Assembly: GCA_014236755.1 (NCBI GenBank)
Contig: JACCKY010000002.1
Coordinates: 1 to 64,000 of the forward strand
DNA: 64,000 bases
Source of the DNA: Candidatus Petromonas tenebris
Lineage (GTDB): Bacteria > Bacillota > Clostridia > Peptostreptococcales > Caminicellaceae
Reading direction: 5' to 3'
The notes beneath the pieces were generated by a model that was not told where the DNA came from, did no database searches, and saw nothing but the letters and a program-made list of their open reading frames with translations. The translations under genes were made by a program, and so were the position numbers. Positions 6,731 to 15,772 of the stretch are shown in pieces. Each line of letters begins with the position of its first letter. The first letter of the stretch is position 1.

Positions 6731-7972
6731 ATTGTAATAAATGGTTCTCTAAGGAAAAGAAAATGGAAATACAAAGGAAAAGTTAAGACCAGTGAGACAT
6801 ATTACTATTTCTATGAGTTACCGAGGGAAATTGTTGATTATGATGAAAATGGAAAACCAATCTATGGAAAGAGAAGGCAAAAAAGTTTTAATACAAATTG
6901 TAGGACAAAAGCAGAAGCAAAAAAAGTAGTTGAAGAATTTTGGAGAAATAAAAAAGAAAATCTTGAAGTTTTAGAAGATAACATTTCTTTTATAAACTAC
7001 TTAAGAACTTGGTTAGAAAAAAAGAAGGAAAATAATATAAGAACAACAACTTATGATAGTTATAAACTAATAATTGAGAAATATATTGCATCATATTTTA
7101 ATGAGGATATTAAATTAAAAGACTTAAAAATAAATCATTTAGATAATTATTATAGTTACCTTTTAAGAAAAGGAAGACGCAATGGAGAAGGAGGATTATC
7201 TAAAAATACGGTTATAAGACATCATGCATTGATAAGAAAAGCATTAAACGATGCAGTAAGAAAGAAAATGATTCAAGAAAATATTGCAGTATATGCTGAT
7301 GTACCAAGGGATGAAAAATACAAACCAAGAATCTATGATGAAAAACAAATTGATAAATTACTAGAAATAGTTAAAAACACTATAATTGAACCTGCAGTCT
7401 ACTTGGGACTTTTAGGATTAAGAAGAGGAGAAATTTTAGGACTGAAATGGGAAAATATAGACCTTCAAGGAAAAAAGATTTTAATAAAGGAAACTAGATT
7501 AAAAACTATTCAAGGAGTAATAAAAGATACAACAAAAACAGAAGGAAGTACAAGAAGTTTAGTAATACCACAATTCATATATGAGTATTTACGTAATTTG
7601 AAAAAAGAGCAATTAAATAAAAAAGAAAAGTATGGAGATGCGTATCATGAATCAGGCTATGTATGTACTTATGAAGATGGACAACCTTTAAAACCAACCT
7701 ATCTAACCCATAAGTGGAAAGAAATTGTGGAGAAGAGTGAACTTCCCTATATTAGATTTCATGATCTAAGGCATACAGCAGCCACTTTCTTAATAAAAAA
7801 TCACGTGCCAATGAAAGTGGTTCAGGAAATATTAGGGCATTCAAAAATAAGTACAACAATGGATATATATGGGCATGTTGATATAGAAATGAAAAAATTA
7901 GGAGCAGAAACAGTAAATAAAATGTTTGAAAGCAATAAAAATCAAGTGGTCAAAAATGTGGTCAAAAGATAA
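6731..7972 (+). CDS. int: Tyrosine integrase of the tRNA-Leu element
   Basis: About 413 residues: N-terminal arm-binding domain (GSLRKRKWKYKGKV onwards), SAM-like core-binding domain (about 80-185) and catalytic domain with R in LGLRRGEILGL, HDLRH, LGHSKISTT and Y in MDIYGH. Complete and apparently functional. Oddly there is no ATG, GTG or TTG in frame between the in-frame stop at 6677 and ATG 7229, although residues well upstream of 7229 are clearly integrase. AAGGGGG (6716-6722) points to ATT at 6731 (or ATT 6725, ATA 6737) as start. It lies beside the tRNA-Leu gene in which the element sits. Confidence 0.88.
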   Translation: MVINGSLRKRKWKYKGKVKTSETYYYFYELPREIVDYDENGKPIYGKRRQKSFNTNCRTKAEAKKVVEEFWRNKKENLEVLEDNISFINYLRTWLEKKKENNIRTTTYDSYKLIIEKYIASYFNEDIKLKDLKINHLDNYYSYLLRKGRRNGEGGLSKNTVIRHHALIRKALNDAVRKKMIQENIAVYADVPRDEKYKPRIYDEKQIDKLLEIVKNTIIEPAVYLGLLGLRRGEILGLKWENIDLQGKKILIKETRLKTIQGVIKDTTKTEGSTRSLVIPQFIYEYLRNLKKEQLNKKEKYGDAYHESGYVCTYEDGQPLKPTYLTHKWKEIVEKSELPYIRFHDLRHTAATFLIKNHVPMKVVQEILGHSKISTTMDIYGHVDIEMKKLGAETVNKMFESNKNQVVKNVVKR

Positions 7973-8005
7973 AAAAAGAGATTTCAATGATAACATTGAA
8001 ATCTC
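7971..8005 (-). terminator. Terminator of the tRNA-Leu transcript
   Basis: GAGATTTCAATG (7978-7989) and CATTGAAATCTC (7994-8005) form a perfect 12-bp stem; on the reverse strand it is followed by a run of seven T. It thus ends the leftward tRNA transcript, although it lies on the element side of the tRNA 3' end. Confidence 0.8.
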
Positions 8006-8026
8006 TCCAACCCTTTAAATTTCAAC

Positions 8027-8113
8027 TGGTGCCGAAGGTGGGACTCGAACCCACACGGTATTGCTACCACCGGATTTTGAGTCCGGCGCGTCTGCCAATT
8101 CCACCACTTCGGC
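8027..8113 (-). tRNA. tRNA-Leu (anticodon CAA), integration target
   Basis: Reverse strand, 87 nt including encoded CCA (8027-8029). Acceptor stem GCCGAAG/CTTCGGC, D-loop AATTGGCAGACG, anticodon stem CCGGACTCAAAATCCGG with anticodon CAA, long variable arm and T-loop GGTTCGAGTCC mark a class II tRNA-Leu. The integrase gene ends 55 bp beyond its 3' end, the standard arrangement for tRNA-targeting integrases. Confidence 0.95.
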
Positions 8114-8127
8114 TCGTGACAAATAAT

Positions 8128-8156
8128 ATGATACCATAAAATTTTATAGAGTGCAA
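8128..8156 (-). promoter_or_regulatory. Promoter of tRNA-Leu(CAA)
   Basis: Reverse strand TTGCAC (8151-8156), 17-bp spacer, TATCAT (8128-8133), 14 bp before the tRNA 5' end. Confidence 0.7.
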
Positions 8157-8277
8157 GATATTTTTTATAAGTATTTTAAATACATAATTGTCGAATTTTG
8201 TCGTGTATATATTGTATAGATATCAGGGGTTATGGTATACTAAAAAAAGAGAACATACAAAATATGGTGGTGAGTAT

Positions 8278-9235
8278 ATGGATCCAGTGACCCATGGGGT
8301 GATTGGACTTGCCGTTTCAGCTTTTAGTGGCGATCCTGTTAGTCTAAGTAACCCCGTTAGTGTAGGTTGTGCAATTGGTGCTATGTCTCCGGATATAGAC
8401 GTTGTAGTGAGAGTTATATGGGATGATTATGTTTACTTAAAGCATCATAGAGGTTTTTCACACTCTATACCGTCCCTGCTAGGATTAGCGGGACTGATCA
8501 CTTTAGGATTATCACAATTTTATGGTAACTTTGACTTTTCAAATGTTTTTTTATGGACCTTTATAGGAGCATTTTCACATACGTTCTTTGATATTTTAAA
8601 TTCTTATGGGGCAAAGCTTTTTTCTCCATTTACAGAGCGAAAACTTAGGGCAAATCTTTTAATGCTTTATGATCCTGTGATATCAATATTATCCTTATTG
8701 CTGATATTTAATAAAAACAATAGTCCTTTGTTTTTAACTAGTATATCTATTGCTTTTTTTTGGGTATTTAGGAGTTCGATATCTAATGAAAAGAAGAGCA
8801 CAAAAGATTGTAAAGCAGCATTATCATGACGGTTATAAATTACAAAAAGTAAATATATTACCGGCTCTTATGGCATTTCACAAATGGGATTTTGTTGTTG
8901 ATTCAAACAGTCATCACATAGTGGGACAGGTAAACTTACTGAATAGTGAAATAAAACTGAGAAAGAAATTTAAAAAACCTGACGAAGAAATAATTGAACT
9001 GTTCACTAGTACTAAAGTAGGAAAGTATTTTAAAGAATTTTCACCTGTTTTTCATATAACCTATTTTGAAGAAATGGATAAACTAGTTTTAAAATGTATA
9101 GATTTAAGATATTTCTTTAAAAATAACTTTATGCACCATGCAACGGCAGTATTCGATGAACAAAAAAATATAATAGAATCTTTTCTACATCCTTATGATA
9201 TAAACAAATCTATATACGTTGCTGAAGAAAGCTAA
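8278..9235 (+). pseudogene. DUF457/YdjM-like membrane metal-dependent hydrolase, frameshifted
   Basis: The N-terminal part starts at ATG 8278 (GGTGG upstream) with the family hallmarks MDPVTHG, SPDID and HHRGFSHS, then membrane segments. The frame breaks at an eight-T run (8754-8761). The other frame continues directly with RRAQKIVKQHYHDGYKL and a soluble C-terminal domain to 9235, which is the second half of the same family (about 320 residues in all). So it is one gene split by a one-base slip at a homopolymer: a real mutation, phase-variable slippage or sequencing error. A divergent tRNA precedes it and a terminator follows. Confidence 0.75.
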
Positions 9236-9244
9236 AATTAAGCT

Positions 9245-9281
9245 AAAATAAACGTCTGTGGTTTCACAGACGTTTTATTTT
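9245..9281. terminator. Rho-independent terminator
   Basis: ACGTCTGTG (9252-9260) / CACAGACGT (9265-9273), with flanking AAAATAA and TTATTTT, just after the DUF457 gene. Confidence 0.85.
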
Positions 9282-9347
9282 GTGCTTAAATTGGTATTGA
9301 TAAATATAAATATCCCAATATTATAAATCATAAAAAAATTTCAGTAA

Positions 9348-9531
9348 TATAGATAGACAACTCTAAGATTCAATTTATATTACTCTAGGGATTTTGAGGT
9401 TTCCTTCTGAGTGATTTTGAAGCGTTTGTTGCTACTTCTGTCTTCTTTTATTTAAAGAGGGCAAATCTTCACATAAACCAGAAGGATTCTCAAAATCCTA
9501 ATAAATTTAACCTTGAACTTTGTTATCTATA
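9348..9531. repeat. Long inverted-repeat element, copy A (about 184 bp)
   Basis: TATAGATA (9348-9355) and TATCTATA (9524-9531) bound an imperfect palindrome. Its inner part is nearly perfect: AGGGATTTTGAG-GTTTCCTTCTG (9387-9409) pairs with CAGAAGGATTCTCAAAATCCT (about 9479-9499). A second copy with the same core (GTTTCCTCTGA, ACTTCT, CTTTT) and length lies at 43942-44129. It fills most of the 384-bp gap before the sigma-factor gene. Either a MITE-like repeat or a structured RNA family. Confidence 0.6.
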
Positions 9532-9619
9532 ATAAAAGTTTTTATATAAAACATAGGGAACTTTTTCCTTAGTGAGTCCGTCTAATAATTAGTTAGAGGT
9601 GCGGAAAGGAGTGAATAAG

Positions 9620-10207
9620 GTGTCAGATTCTGAAAAGATACTGATTGAAAGAACTAAAAAAGGAGATATAGAAAGTTTTGAAAAGCTTATAGAAAAATAT
9701 CAAGTCACAGCCTTTAACGTCGCCTATAGAATGATAGGCAATAAAGAAGATGCTAGTGATATAACTCAGGAAGCCTTGATAAAGGTATTTAAATCTATCA
9801 GAAAGTTTAGAGGAGAATCTGGCTTTTCCACATGGTTTTTCAGAATAGTGACCAATACTTGTATAGATATGGTCAGAAAGGAAAGTAAGATTACAACATA
9901 CTCCATAGACAAAACAATCGAAACGGAGGATGGCAGTTATAAAAGAGAAATATCTGATGAAAAAAATATTCCTGAACAGATGTATGAAAAAAAAGAGCAA
10001 AAAGAAAGAGTTCAAAAGGCAATAGGAAAACTTCCGGGAAAATATAGAATTGCAATTATATTAAGAGATATTCAAGATTTTTCTTACGAAGAGATAAGTG
10101 AGATTCTAGATTGTCCTTTAGGAACTGTAAAATCAAGAATAAACAGGGGAAGGGCACTATTAAAAGAAATATTACAGAAAGATATGGAACTTTTTTTAGA
10201 AGATTAA
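9620..10207 (+). CDS. ECF-type RNA polymerase sigma factor
   Basis: About 195 residues from GTG 9620 (AAGGAG nine bases upstream; GTG 9599 has no good site). Region 2 (SFEKLIEKYQVTAFNVAYRMIGN, DITQEALIKVFKSI) and region 4 (LPGKYRIAIILRDIQDFSYEEI, GTVKSRINRGRALL) are intact, with the spacing of SigW-like group IV factors. It is followed after 27 bp by its probable anti-sigma factor, so it likely governs an envelope-stress regulon and its own operon. Confidence 0.93.
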   Translation: MSDSEKILIERTKKGDIESFEKLIEKYQVTAFNVAYRMIGNKEDASDITQEALIKVFKSIRKFRGESGFSTWFFRIVTNTCIDMVRKESKITTYSIDKTIETEDGSYKREISDEKNIPEQMYEKKEQKERVQKAIGKLPGKYRIAIILRDIQDFSYEEISEILDCPLGTVKSRINRGRALLKEILQKDMELFLED

Positions 10208-10234
10208 GTCTAATTAAGTGAGAGGAGGGATAAA

Positions 10235-11539
10235 ATGAAATGTGAAAAAGTTAGAGAAATATTGTCTCTTTATATAGATAATAAGCTTAGTCCAAAATCG
10301 GTAAAGGAAATAGAAAATCATTTAAATCGATGCGAGTTCTGTATGAAAGAATATGAAGAGCTGCTTAAGGTTAAAAAATTATTAGCCCATATTCCTGAAG
10401 TTGAACTTCCGTATGGATTTAAGGAAGACCTTCATGAAAAACTTGTTCAGTGTTCATTAGAACAAGAAAAGGAAATGGAGATAATCCAGCATAAAAATGA
10501 ATATAAAGAAAAGTCAAAGCACTTGAGGAAGTTTAACTGGAGGATTTTATCAGGAATTGCCGCAGTAATACTAATGATGGTTGTGTCTATATTCCTTTTA
10601 GATAATCTGCCGAAAGTGCAAAATCAGGAGCTAGCACGGAATAAGGCATCAGAAAGCGAAGAGGGTTCATACGGTATTGCATCTGAGCCTGCAAGTCATG
10701 CTCCAAAGTTTTATGACACTGGTAAAGGAGCAAAGCCAGAAATTAATGAAGCTCAGATGAATAGAGCAGATACTAATTTTACCATAGCTAAAGATGAAGC
10801 TGCCATGGAAGAAAAACTGACACCTGATGATGGCAGAAAAGTCATACTTCAAGGATATATTAATCTTGACATAGAAGAATATGACGTTGTTCATGACAAG
10901 ATTATAGACTTGACAATATCAAAGGGCGGATTTATTCAAAGTTCACATACAAGATATAAGCACTACAATAAGGAACAGCTGGAAAAATCATTAAGAGCAG
11001 GTAATCTTGTTATAAGGATTCCGGAAAGGGATTTTTATAAAGTTTTTAACGAAATTAAGAAAATGGGTACAGTTGTAAACCAAAGTATAAATAGTAATGA
11101 CATAACAGAGCAATATAGAGATACAGTAAGTGAGATTGAAAACTTAAAGATCCAGGAAAAAAGACTTAGAGAAATTATGGATAAAGCAGAAAATGTTAAA
11201 GAAATTTTAGAGGTGGAAAGGGAATTAAATAGAGTGAGGGGAGATATCAATAGATTAACCGGTGAAATCAAAAGGTGGGATAACTTAGTGTTCCTTTCAA
11301 CTATAGAAGTGTATTTGAATGAAGTAGAAATAAAGAATAGTCAGATACAGTTTATAGATCAAAGCATTTGGACAAAGGCTAAAAATGGTTTTATTCAGAC
11401 AACAAATAGTCTGATAAAATTTTCAGAAAACACCTTTGTAAGCTCCATAAGCTATCTGCCTGTACTGATTTTCCTGGGAATTTTGATGATAGTTGTATAT
11501 TTTATCTACAGGAGAGTAAAAAGAAAGTTTAAATCTTAA
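10235..11539 (+). CDS. Membrane anti-sigma factor, zf-HC2 fused to DUF4349
   Basis: 434 residues. Residues 1-45 are a zf-HC2 zinc anti-sigma domain (C3, then H-x3-C-x2-C in HLNRCEFC). A membrane segment lies at about 103-125 (SGIAAVILMMVVSIFLL). An extracytoplasmic DUF4349 domain (about 200-385) with a coiled-coil-like centre follows, then a second membrane segment near the C-terminus (SYLPVLIFLGILMIVVYFI). The layout suggests a sensor outside the membrane controlling release of the upstream sigma factor. Typical zf-HC2 anti-sigmas lack the DUF4349 part. Confidence 0.88.
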   Translation: MKCEKVREILSLYIDNKLSPKSVKEIENHLNRCEFCMKEYEELLKVKKLLAHIPEVELPYGFKEDLHEKLVQCSLEQEKEMEIIQHKNEYKEKSKHLRKFNWRILSGIAAVILMMVVSIFLLDNLPKVQNQELARNKASESEEGSYGIASEPASHAPKFYDTGKGAKPEINEAQMNRADTNFTIAKDEAAMEEKLTPDDGRKVILQGYINLDIEEYDVVHDKIIDLTISKGGFIQSSHTRYKHYNKEQLEKSLRAGNLVIRIPERDFYKVFNEIKKMGTVVNQSINSNDITEQYRDTVSEIENLKIQEKRLREIMDKAENVKEILEVERELNRVRGDINRLTGEIKRWDNLVFLSTIEVYLNEVEIKNSQIQFIDQSIWTKAKNGFIQTTNSLIKFSENTFVSSISYLPVLIFLGILMIVVYFIYRRVKRKFKS

Positions 11540-11554
11540 GGAGGAAGATGTTTT

Positions 11555-12319
11555 ATGAAAAAAATTCTATATGGTGTGCTTATATTAGTGCTATCTGTAG
11601 GGTTATTTGTCCTAGACAGTTCTGATATCTTGGCCAAAGAAATGAGTGATGCAAACAGTATATTAGAGGAAGAGAACATAATAACTGTTAATGGAACAGG
11701 CACCTTAAAAGTTAAACCGGATATTGCTTATATAAATGTTGGTATAGAGATATTTTCAGAAGATGCCCAAAAAGCCCAGGCTCAAAATAGGGAGATAATG
11801 GATAAGGTTATTACTGAAATTAAAAAAGTCGGGATTAAAGATGAAGACATCAAGACTGTTGTATATGATATTTATAGAACTACAAGATATGAGCCTAAAA
11901 AGTTTGATGGAAAGTATGACAAAGAAGCAAGAACAGAAGGATATAATGTTAGGAATATAGTAGAAGTTAGAATAAGAGATATTGAAAGCGTTGGTAAGAT
12001 TATAGATGCAGCATCAAGTTCTGGCGCTAATATAATTAACAGTATTAAATTTGGAGTTGAAGATGAAGAAAAATATTACAATGATGCACTAAAGCTTGCG
12101 ATGAAAAACGCTTTCGGTAAAGCTGAAACCATTGGAGAGAGCTTTGGAGGAAAAATATCTAAACCCTATAGTGTAGTTGAAAACGGATATAGATCTCCAG
12201 TTATATATAGAGACGCGATAAAATATAGTGCGGCCGTTGGTGAAGCGCTTCAAATTCCCGTAGAAGTAGGTGAGCTTGAAATCACTGCAAGGGTAATTGC
12301 TAAGTATAAATACAAATAA
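11555..12319 (+). CDS. SIMPL (DUF541/YggE-like) exported protein
   Basis: 254 residues from ATG 11555 with AAGGAGG upstream. N-terminal signal or anchor helix (KKILYGVLILVLSVGLFVL), then a SIMPL domain beginning ITVNGTGTLKVKPDIAYINVGIE, with the usual alternating strands and the terminal EITARVIAKYKY. YggE relatives are linked to envelope or oxidative stress, with biochemistry unresolved. It is 15 bp behind the anti-sigma gene and closes the sigma operon, so is probably a regulon member. Confidence 0.88.
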   Translation: MKKILYGVLILVLSVGLFVLDSSDILAKEMSDANSILEEENIITVNGTGTLKVKPDIAYINVGIEIFSEDAQKAQAQNREIMDKVITEIKKVGIKDEDIKTVVYDIYRTTRYEPKKFDGKYDKEARTEGYNVRNIVEVRIRDIESVGKIIDAASSSGANIINSIKFGVEDEEKYYNDALKLAMKNAFGKAETIGESFGGKISKPYSVVENGYRSPVIYRDAIKYSAAVGEALQIPVEVGELEITARVIAKYKYK

Positions 12320-12324
12320 CTGAT

Positions 12325-12355
12325 AAAACCTCCTGTTTAGAGGTTTTATTTTTTT
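12325..12355 (+). terminator. Terminator of the sigma operon
   Basis: AAAACCTC (12325-12332) / GAGGTTTT (12340-12347) followed by a T-rich run. Confidence 0.85.
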
Positions 12356-12472
12356 GAAGGAATTATCCATAAAGATAAGAAATATATATAAAGGCCTAAA
12401 CTTAGAAATTACTTCATAATTTTAGTATTTATTGATAAAATATAAATATTGAAATCGTAAGGAGATGGTAGT

Positions 12473-15157
12473 TTGAAGAAAAAACTAATGATAATCGATG
12501 GAAACAGCTTGATAAATAGGGCTTTTTATGCTCTTCCACCTTTAACAAACAGAGAGGGAATACATACCAACGGAGTATATGGATTTTTAAACATGCTAAA
12601 TAAGATATTGGACGATTATAAGCCTAACTATATAAGTGTTGCATTTGATATGAAGGCCCCCACTTTTAGACATGAGAAATTTGAAGAATACAAAGCCCAT
12701 AGAAAAAAAATGCCTAATGAGCTAGCAGAGCAGATTCCTATCTTAAAAGAGGTTTTAGATGCATACAAAATACATAGAACGGAGCTTAAAGGATTTGAGG
12801 CAGATGATTTGATTGGAACTATAGCTAAACATTGTGCTTCAAAGGATTTTGAGGTAATAATTGTAACTGGAGACAAGGATGCCTTGCAGCTGGTATCAGA
12901 AAACATCAAAGTACTTATTACGAAAAGAGGGATATCAAATCTAGAAACTTACGACCCAGAAAAAATAAAACAAGAATATGGGATAACTCCAAAACAAATT
13001 ATTGATTTCAAGGGCCTTGTAGGTGATAAATCTGACAACATTCCAGGGATATCAGGGATAGGTGAAAAAACTGCTTCTAAACTACTAAGTCAGTTTAATA
13101 GCATAGAAGATATGATTGAAAATGCGTCGGAAATATCAAGTAAGAGAATAAGGGAAAAGATAATTGAAAATGCAGAGATAGCTGCTTTAAGCAAAAAGCT
13201 TGCAACAATAAAGATAGATGTACCTATTGAAATGAACTTAGAAGAGCTTAAGTTTGAAGAACCTGATTATGATAAGCTTTTAGAGCTTTTTAAAAAGTAT
13301 GAATTTAACAGTCTTATAAAGAAAATAGTAACTGAAAGTTATGAAGAAGACTCAAATGGAAATACACAGGATGGACATGATGAAATTGACACAGTGATTG
13401 TAGAGGATTTAGGACAGATAAAAAAGGTAGTTAAAGAAATAAGAAATAAAGGAAACTTAGCACTGAAAATATTTAAAGAAGAGGAAAATTTAAGGACCGA
13501 TCACATTATAGGTATATCTTTATCTATTAACGAAACAAGCAATTATTTTATAAATGTTAAGGAAAATGAAGAACTTTTAGAATCTCTTAAAGAAATATTT
13601 GAAGATGAAAATATTGAAAAATTTGGCCATGGCTTGAAATGGGATATCTTAGCTCTTCTTAGATATGATATTTTATTAAAGGGCGTTAGTTTCGACAGCT
13701 TTATTGCGGCATATTTATTAGATTCTTCTAAGTCCGATTATGACGTTGCAGACATTTCCACCCAGTATTTAGGAGTAAATATCAAAAGTTCAATTGAACT
13801 TTTAGGTAAGGGAAAAAATGCTAAAAAATTTAGCGATTTGAGCTTAGAAGAATTAGTCGAATACGGGAAGAATTGGTGTCATACAATAATAAAGTCTAAG
13901 GAAAAATTAGAATTAGAACTTGAAAAATTAGAACTGACAAAGCTGTTTAAAGAGATTGAAATGCCATTAATAGAAGTTTTGGCTAACATGGAATATGAAG
14001 GGTTTAAGGTTGATAAGGAAGTACTAAAGGAACTGGATAATGAATTTACCTTTAAGATTGATGAAATTACAAAAAAGATTTATGAATTAGCAGGAGAAAA
14101 GTTCAATATTAATTCCACAAAACAGCTTGGAGTCATTTTGTTTGAAAAATTAGGATTACCAGTTATTAAGAAAACAAAGACAGGTTATTCTACCAGTCAC
14201 GATGTTCTACAGAAACTGTATAACCAACATCCTATAATATCTCTTATAATAGATTATAGGCAGTTAGTTAAAATAAAAACTACATATGTTGACGGTTTGT
14301 TTAATTTAATTAATCCAGTAACGGGTAAAATACACTCAAGCTTTAACCAGACTGTAACAGTAACAGGTAGGATTAGCAGTACCGAACCCAATATGCAAAA
14401 CATACCAATTAAATTAGAAATGGGTAGAAGAATAAGAAAAGTCTTTGTACCAACTGATGAAGAACATCAACTATTAGATGCTGATTATTCTCAGATAGAA
14501 TTAAGGGTTCTAGCTCATATGTCCCAGGATGAAAATTTATTAAAGGCTTTTAAGGAAGATTTAGACATACATAGCTTAACTGCTTCTCAGGTCTTTAATG
14601 TTCCGATTGATAAGGTTACATCCCTTGAAAGGAGCAGGGCAAAGGCTGTAAACTTTGGAATAGTATACGGTATAAGTGATTATGGTCTATCGGAAAATCT
14701 GAACATTACAAGAAAGGAAGCCAAAAAATATATTGATGAGTATTTCAAAAAATATAAAGGTGTAAAAAAATATATGGATAATTCTATTGAAAGAGGCAAA
14801 AAACTTGGATATGTCACTACCCTGTTTAACAGAAGAAGATATATCCCTGAATTAAAATCGAGAAATTTTAACGTAAGATCTTTTGGTGAGAGAACAGCCA
14901 TGAACACGCCTATACAGGGGAGTGCAGCAGATATAATCAAAATAGCTATGATAAAGGTATTTAATGAGATGAGAGAGAGGAATTTAAAGTCTAAGTTAAT
15001 TTTGCAAGTTCATGATGAGCTAATTATTGATGTTTGTAAAGACGAACTAGAGGAAGTTAAGAAAATTTTAAAAGAAAATATGGAGAATGCAGTAAAACTT
15101 GATGTGCCTTTAAAGGTTGACATGAATACGGGAAATAATTGGTACGATACTAAATAA
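12473..15157 (+). CDS. polA: DNA polymerase I
   Basis: 894 residues, TTG start at 12473 eight bases after AAGGAG. Residues 1-290 are the 5'-3' exonuclease (LMIIDGNSLINRAFYALPPL, VTGDKDALQL). Residues about 310-480 are a degenerate 3'-5' exonuclease-like domain: the first catalytic DxE is replaced (ALKIFKEEEN), so proofreading is probably lost, as in Bacillus-type enzymes. The polymerase domain carries D671 in DYSQIELRVL and D848 in VHDEL. It acts in repair and Okazaki-fragment maturation. coaE follows after 12 bp, a common pairing in this group. Confidence 0.97.
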   Translation: MKKKLMIIDGNSLINRAFYALPPLTNREGIHTNGVYGFLNMLNKILDDYKPNYISVAFDMKAPTFRHEKFEEYKAHRKKMPNELAEQIPILKEVLDAYKIHRTELKGFEADDLIGTIAKHCASKDFEVIIVTGDKDALQLVSENIKVLITKRGISNLETYDPEKIKQEYGITPKQIIDFKGLVGDKSDNIPGISGIGEKTASKLLSQFNSIEDMIENASEISSKRIREKIIENAEIAALSKKLATIKIDVPIEMNLEELKFEEPDYDKLLELFKKYEFNSLIKKIVTESYEEDSNGNTQDGHDEIDTVIVEDLGQIKKVVKEIRNKGNLALKIFKEEENLRTDHIIGISLSINETSNYFINVKENEELLESLKEIFEDENIEKFGHGLKWDILALLRYDILLKGVSFDSFIAAYLLDSSKSDYDVADISTQYLGVNIKSSIELLGKGKNAKKFSDLSLEELVEYGKNWCHTIIKSKEKLELELEKLELTKLFKEIEMPLIEVLANMEYEGFKVDKEVLKELDNEFTFKIDEITKKIYELAGEKFNINSTKQLGVILFEKLGLPVIKKTKTGYSTSHDVLQKLYNQHPIISLIIDYRQLVKIKTTYVDGLFNLINPVTGKIHSSFNQTVTVTGRISSTEPNMQNIPIKLEMGRRIRKVFVPTDEEHQLLDADYSQIELRVLAHMSQDENLLKAFKEDLDIHSLTASQVFNVPIDKVTSLERSRAKAVNFGIVYGISDYGLSENLNITRKEAKKYIDEYFKKYKGVKKYMDNSIERGKKLGYVTTLFNRRRYIPELKSRNFNVRSFGERTAMNTPIQGSAADIIKIAMIKVFNEMRERNLKSKLILQVHDELIIDVCKDELEEVKKILKENMENAVKLDVPLKVDMNTGNNWYDTK

Positions 15158-15169
15158 AGGAGAATAACA

Positions 15170-15772
15170 TTGAAGGTAATAGGTTTGACGGGTGGTATAG
15201 CCTCTGGGAAAAGTACAGTATCCAGATATTTAAAAGAGCTTGGAGAAAAAGTCATCGATGCAGATATTGTTGCAAGAAAAATTGTGGAGAAAGGCAAACC
15301 TGCCCTTGAGGAAATCGTAGATTTTTTTGGAGAAAAAGTGCTTAATAAAGATGGAACACTAAATAGAAAGTATTTGGGATCCATAGTGTTTAGCGATCCC
15401 GAAAAGCTGGAAATTCTAAACCGAATAACCCATAGGCGAATTATTGATGAAATAAAGAAAAAGATAGAGTATTATAAACATCTTGATAAATACGAAGTAG
15501 TATTTTTAGATGCTCCCTTACTGATAGAGATGAAAATGAATGATATGGTAGATGAAATTTGGTTAGTTACAGTTGATGAAAGAACTCAAATTGAGAGATT
15601 GATGCTGAGGGATAATCTTTCCTTTAATGAAGCTATTAATAGGATAAATTCACAAATGCCTCTTAAGCAAAAAGAAAAATATGCAGATGTTATAATTGAT
15701 AATTCGAAAGGACTTAAAGAATTAAAGGATCAGATTATTTGTTTATGGAGCCAAATATCCGGAGGTGCTTAG
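15170..15772 (+). CDS. coaE: Dephospho-CoA kinase
   Basis: 200 residues, TTG start at 15170 after AAGGAG. P-loop GGIASGKST at residues 8-16, then DADIVAR and the lid region RLMLRDNLS. Catalyses ATP-dependent phosphorylation of dephospho-CoA, the last step of CoA synthesis. Its stop abuts the TTG of the next gene, whose ribosome site (GGAGG) lies inside coaE, so the two are coupled. Confidence 0.95.
   Translation: MKVIGLTGGIASGKSTVSRYLKELGEKVIDADIVARKIVEKGKPALEEIVDFFGEKVLNKDGTLNRKYLGSIVFSDPEKLEILNRITHRRIIDEIKKKIEYYKHLDKYEVVFLDAPLLIEMKMNDMVDEIWLVTVDERTQIERLMLRDNLSFNEAINRINSQMPLKQKEKYADVIIDNSKGLKELKDQIICLWSQISGGA

Noticed and set aside
1-8027. Search for a second attachment site (copy of the tRNA-Leu 3' end)
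   Set aside because: No convincing match to GGTGCCGAAGGTGGG was found left of the tRNA; not reported as a feature.
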